Below, piece by piece: positions 60,923 to 64,000 of a DNA stretch of 64,000 nucleotides. Below the pieces are notes generated by a model. It was given only the letters and a program-made list of their open reading frames with translations. It was not told where the DNA came from and made no database searches. This DNA comes from Nioella ostreopsis (GTDB lineage: Bacteria > Pseudomonadota > Alphaproteobacteria > Rhodobacterales > Rhodobacteraceae). Where the stretch lies: positions 1-64,000 of the forward strand of contig NZ_RCIQ01000014.1 of the NCBI RefSeq assembly GCF_004000255.1, in the 5' to 3' direction. Made by a program: the position numbers and the translations under genes. Position 1 is the first letter of the stretch. Each line of letters begins with the position of its first letter.

Positions 60923-62370
60923 GCGCCCAACTCCGGCAGCTTGGTCTTGATGTATTTGGGGTTCAAGTAGTCATGGACGCCAAGCGACCCGCCCTCGCGC
61001 CCCATGCCGCTTTCCTTAATGCCGCCAAATGGCGCCTCGGCGGTGGCCAGCAGCATTTCGTTTACGCCGACCATGCCGAGTTCGAGATCCTCAGAGGCGC
61101 GCGTGGCAAGGCCGAGGTCGTTGGAAAACACATAGCCCGCCAGCCCGAAGGGCAGCGCATTGGCCCGCTCCATCACCTCGTCGTAGTCGGTGAAGGTGGT
61201 GATCGGCGCGATGGGGCCGAAGGGTTCCTCGGTCATGACCATGGCATTGTCCGGCACCCGGCCCAGAACCGTGGGCTCGAAGAAATAGCCCTGGTTGCGC
61301 CCGTCGGGAACCCGACCACCGGCCAGCAGATCGGCACCCTTGCTGACGGCATCCTCGGTCATGGCACGGATCGTCTCCACCCCACGTCGATTGGCCATCG
61401 GGCCCACCTGAACGCCCTCTTCCAGCCCGGTGCCGATCTTCAGCCCCTTGGCGATTTCTGCGAAACGGCCCGCGAACTCGTCATAGCGGGATTCGTGCAC
61501 GTAGAAGCGGGTCGGCGAAATGCAGACCTGCCCGCAATTGCGGAACTTGGTGGGCGCGCAAACCTCGGCGGCCTTGACCGGGTCGAAATCCTTGAAGACC
61601 ACGACGGGGCCATGCCCGCCAAGTTCCATCGAGACTTTCTTCACGCCCTCGGCTGCCAGCGCGAGGATCTGCTTGCCGACAGGCACCGACCCGGTGACCG
61701 AGACCTTCTTGACGATAGGCGAGCGGATCAACTGCTCCGCAATGGCACCGGAATTGCCGGTCACGAAATTCACAACGCCCGGCGGAATGCCCGCATCATG
61801 GCAGGCCTGCACCAGCGCGGCACAAGAGGCAGGCGTTTCACCTGCGGGCTTGATGATGATCGAACAGCCCGCCCCGATAGCCGCCGCGATCTTTCGGGCA
61901 GGCAGCAGCGCGGGGAAGTTCCACGCGGAAAAGGCCGCAACCACGCCCACGGGCTGATAGATCACCGACATGCGGCTGTCGGGGGTACGCGCCTCGATGA
62001 TCTGGCCGTAGAGACGCTTGGTTTCCTCGGAATACCACTCGAACTGGTCCGCCGCCGCGCCGGTTTCGCCAAGCGCCTCCGCCTTGGGCTTGCCGGTTTC
62101 CAGCGACATGAGCGTCGCGATCTGATCCGCCCGCTCGCGGATCAGGTCCGCCGCGCGCCGGATCTTCGCCGCCCGGTCCCAGGTTCCGGTGCGTCTCCAG
62201 ATGGCGAAACCCTCGCGCGCCGCATCGAGCGCCGCGTTCACATCGGCCTCGGTTGCCATGGCAATGGTGCCAAGCGCGTCCTCGGTCGCCGGGTCGGTGA
62301 CTGCTTTGGTCTGGCCATCCGACGCAGGGCGCCATTCCCCTCGGATGTAGAGGTCGAGATCCTGATACAT
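60919..62370 (-). CDS. NAD(P)-dependent aldehyde dehydrogenase (semialdehyde type)
   Basis: Aldehyde dehydrogenase of about 483 aa. Catalytic Glu in VSMELGGHGPVVVFKD and Cys in KFRNCGQVCISPTRFYVHE, with the NAD site AFSAWNFPALLPARKIAAAI and SVTGSVPVGKQ. Motifs suit succinate-semialdehyde or alpha-ketoglutarate-semialdehyde dehydrogenases. ATG 62370 has GAGGGACATC upstream; the TTG at 62382 overlaps that site and is rejected. Position between the dehydratase and a ThDP enzyme suggests oxidation of the aldehyde formed in sugar-acid breakdown. Confidence 0.9.
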   Translation of the reverse strand: MYQDLDLYIRGEWRPASDGQTKAVTDPATEDALGTIAMATEADVNAALDAAREGFAIWRRTGTWDRAAKIRRAADLIRERADQIATLMSLETGKPKAEALGETGAAADQFEWYSEETKRLYGQIIEARTPDSRMSVIYQPVGVVAAFSAWNFPALLPARKIAAAIGAGCSIIIKPAGETPASCAALVQACHDAGIPPGVVNFVTGNSGAIAEQLIRSPIVKKVSVTGSVPVGKQILALAAEGVKKVSMELGGHGPVVVFKDFDPVKAAEVCAPTKFRNCGQVCISPTRFYVHESRYDEFAGRFAEIAKGLKIGTGLEEGVQVGPMANRRGVETIRAMTEDAVSKGADLLAGGRVPDGRNQGYFFEPTVLGRVPDNAMVMTEEPFGPIAPITTFTDYDEVMERANALPFGLAGYVFSNDLGLATRASEDLELGMVGVNEMLLATAEAPFGGIKESGMGREGGSLGVHDYLNPKYIKTKLPELGA

Positions 62371-62378
62371 GATGTCCC

Positions 62379-64000
62379 TCAAATTCTGGAGTTCAGATAG
62401 GCCGACTGGACGTCTTCCACCCAGTTGCCAACATTCCAGGAGCCATAGGCCCCCATGGACGCGATCGGATCGCGCCCCGCGTAGACCGGGATATGGACCA
62501 GCGATAGCCCGTCATGGGAGAAAGCGTTATCCAGCGCCGCATTGAGGCTGGCTTTTGTTGTCCCTGCATAGACAGAGCGAACCCCGGAAACGGCCCCGGC
62601 CAGCGTGGCGTAATCCACCGCGACGGAGTCGTTGGTTTTGAACTCGCGCCCATACTGGTCGTATTGCAGTCCGGTAATCGCGGCCATGCGGCGATTGTCG
62701 AAAAGCGCGATCATCCCGCGAACCCCGTGTTCCACCGCGTCAATCAGGATCTGCGGGTTCATCATGAAGGACCCGTCTCCGGTGAAGGCGATGCCATAGG
62801 GCGCATCTTTTTCGCCCGCCAGCCCAAGCAGCGCAGACCCCGCGAAGCCCATGAAACTGGCCCCGGTTTCCGTGAAGGTCTGACCCGGCATGTCATCCTC
62901 GACGATCTGAAAGCCATTGGCCTGGACGTCGCCCGCATCGAAGAACTTGATCGCACCGACGCGGTTGGCAAAGGAGGACACCGTGTGGATCGCGGCGGGC
63001 TGCGTAAGAACAGGGGCTTTCCAAACCACATCGGCCAGAGGCGCGGCTCCGATCCGTTCCGCCTTGAAGCGAGTCCATTCGTCTTTCTTGGCCTCGCATT
63101 CGCGCAGCCAGTCGGTGCGCAATTCGGCACCCGTGCCCTCGCCCAGGAAATCCAGCAGCTTGCCGATCACGGCAGAGATGTCGCCGGGCAGGCCCACGGT
63201 GTTGGCGTAGTGGTCGAGATCGTCGAAATCGCCGTTGATGTTGATGACGGCCTTGGCATTGGGATAGCCCGCGCCGGAGCAATCGGCCTGACAGACGCCG
63301 CGGCTGCCGATGATCACGACCGCCTCGGCCTGTTCCATCGCTTGGTTGCCGCTGATCGAGCCCTTGGAGCCGCCCACATGCATGTTCTGCACATGGGCAT
63401 CCATCATCACGCCGGTCGATCCGGGCGACAGCACCACCGGCGCACCGATCCGCATAGCGAACTCGCGCAGCGCCTCGTGATGTTTGCGGGTGCCGCCCCC
63501 GGCCTTGATCGTGATCTTTTCGACCGTGCGCAGAATGCCTGCGGCTTCCGCGAAGGCATCCGGGGTCGCGGGCATCAGCGGCGGCTGTGCGCTGCGCCCC
63601 GGCAAGGTGCCGGTGTTGACCTTCACCCGCTCGGGCTGGGTGTTGATCGGCAGCAGGATGTAGAACGGCCCCGCCTTGTAGGGGTGATGGACGCAGGCCG
63701 TGCCCCGGCGCAGACATTCGCGCAGCGCGCCTGCCGTGTGCAGCGTGTAGGATTGCCCCATCAGCGCGCCCATCTTGCCGAAGATCCCCTGTTCGGGTTT
63801 CGGCACCTGCTGCATGTTGTAGCCCTCGCCGCGCGTCGTCTCGTCCCCATAGATGTGGTAAACGCCGACGCCATTGGAGGCCGCGGCGAGTGACCCCGCC
63901 ATCGCCTGCAATCCGCCCGGACCAATGGATGTGACCACGGCGGGCGTCTTGCCCGTTACCCAGGCATGCGCCGTGGCGGCATGGGCCATCTCCACCTCGT
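62379..64000 (-). CDS. Thiamine-diphosphate-dependent enzyme, acetolactate-synthase-like (partial)
   Basis: The gene runs off the right end of the window; about 540 C-terminal residues are visible. They include a nucleotide-binding middle domain (ITIKAGGGTRKHHEALREFA, VVIIGSRGVCQADCSG) and the ThDP domain with GIAFTGDGSFMMNPQILIDA and GMIALFDNRRMAAITG. The first visible part, EMAHAATAHAWVTGKTPAVV, belongs to the PYR domain, so only a few dozen residues are missing. The overall type resembles acetolactate synthase, IolD or 2-keto-acid decarboxylase relatives. It is the first known gene of the operon with the dehydrogenase and dehydratase. Confidence 0.88.
   Translation of the reverse strand, partial: EVEMAHAATAHAWVTGKTPAVVTSIGPGGLQAMAGSLAAASNGVGVYHIYGDETTRGEGYNMQQVPKPEQGIFGKMGALMGQSYTLHTAGALRECLRRGTACVHHPYKAGPFYILLPINTQPERVKVNTGTLPGRSAQPPLMPATPDAFAEAAGILRTVEKITIKAGGGTRKHHEALREFAMRIGAPVVLSPGSTGVMMDAHVQNMHVGGSKGSISGNQAMEQAEAVVIIGSRGVCQADCSGAGYPNAKAVININGDFDDLDHYANTVGLPGDISAVIGKLLDFLGEGTGAELRTDWLRECEAKKDEWTRFKAERIGAAPLADVVWKAPVLTQPAAIHTVSSFANRVGAIKFFDAGDVQANGFQIVEDDMPGQTFTETGASFMGFAGSALLGLAGEKDAPYGIAFTGDGSFMMNPQILIDAVEHGVRGMIALFDNRRMAAITGLQYDQYGREFKTNDSVAVDYATLAGAVSGVRSVYAGTTKASLNAALDNAFSHDGLSLVHIPVYAGRDPIASMGAYGSWNVGNWVEDVQSAYLNSRI

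Noticed and set aside
1-64000. CRISPR arrays, rRNA genes, riboswitches and replication origins.
   Set aside because: No regularly spaced short repeats, rRNA segments, or recognisable riboswitch or origin motifs were found.

Overview
The window is GC-rich and reads as a Rhodobacterales (Roseobacter-type) alphaproteobacterial chromosome. The evidence is codon usage, dense ATGA/TGATG gene overlaps, the dacC-like/tmk/holB/tatD/MBL-hydrolase core block, DUF1178 and DUF2927 proteins, and TTT and sugar-acid catabolic operons. The species cannot be fixed from sequence alone.

Layout. (1) 50-4487: M28 peptidase and enoyl-CoA hydratase coupled on the minus strand, then an agmatinase-family ureohydrolase divergent from an (R)-amine-transaminase-like class IV enzyme, with two perfect 20-bp palindromes between them, and a small SET protein. 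(2) 4488-8536: a RidA remnant, then a tightly overlapped operon of cyclic-amidase (hydantoinase family), VOC protein, hydantoin/Asp-Glu racemase-type protein and an atypical DapA-family lyase. (3) 8537-14372: a cluster of small stress-type genes (transglutaminase, a seven-repeat Cys/Trp secreted protein, membrane-anchored small proteins, an NTF2-like protein) with a Crp/Fnr regulator. (4) 14470-23443: two related, same-orientation IS6-family copies enclose an acetyl-CoA-synthetase-like gene, a fused E1alpha-beta 2-oxoacid dehydrogenase, an E2, an acyl carrier protein and a phospholipase-D-like lipoprotein. (5) 23453-28057: Rieske ferredoxin plus membrane desaturase, a complete IS21-family element, a recombinase fragment and an AT-richer orphan gene. 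(6) 28335-40167: a tricarballylate/aconitate-type catabolic region with TcuB, TcuA, LysR, UspA, a D-2-hydroxyacid dehydrogenase, a PrpF-family isomerase, a TctA-TctB fusion, TctC and a TctDE-like two-component system. (7) 40433-41686: an IS3-family element with a 4-bp target duplication. (8) From tRNA-Ser(UGA) at 42106 onward: core genome (SPOR lipoprotein, D,D-carboxypeptidase, tmk, holB, TatD, MBL hydrolase, AEC carrier, phosphatase, MsbA-type exporter, DUF2927, tandem glycosyltransferase, SDR, DUF1178, NUDIX, AcuC-like deacetylase). It ends in a sugar-acid operon (IlvD/Edd dehydratase, aldehyde dehydrogenase, ThDP enzyme running off the window).

How it fits together. Roughly 4.5-42 kb looks accessory: four IS elements or remnants, gene fragments and several self-contained catabolic cassettes, ending at the 3' end of a tRNA gene. 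The most unusual systems are the E1alpha-beta/E2/ACP/AMP-ligase cassette without an E3, the hydantoinase-racemase-DapA operon without a carbamoylase, and the TcuAB + PrpF-like + TTT transporter set, which together suggest uptake and oxidation of tricarballylate or trans-aconitate. All functions are inferred from sequence recognition only; no database search was run.
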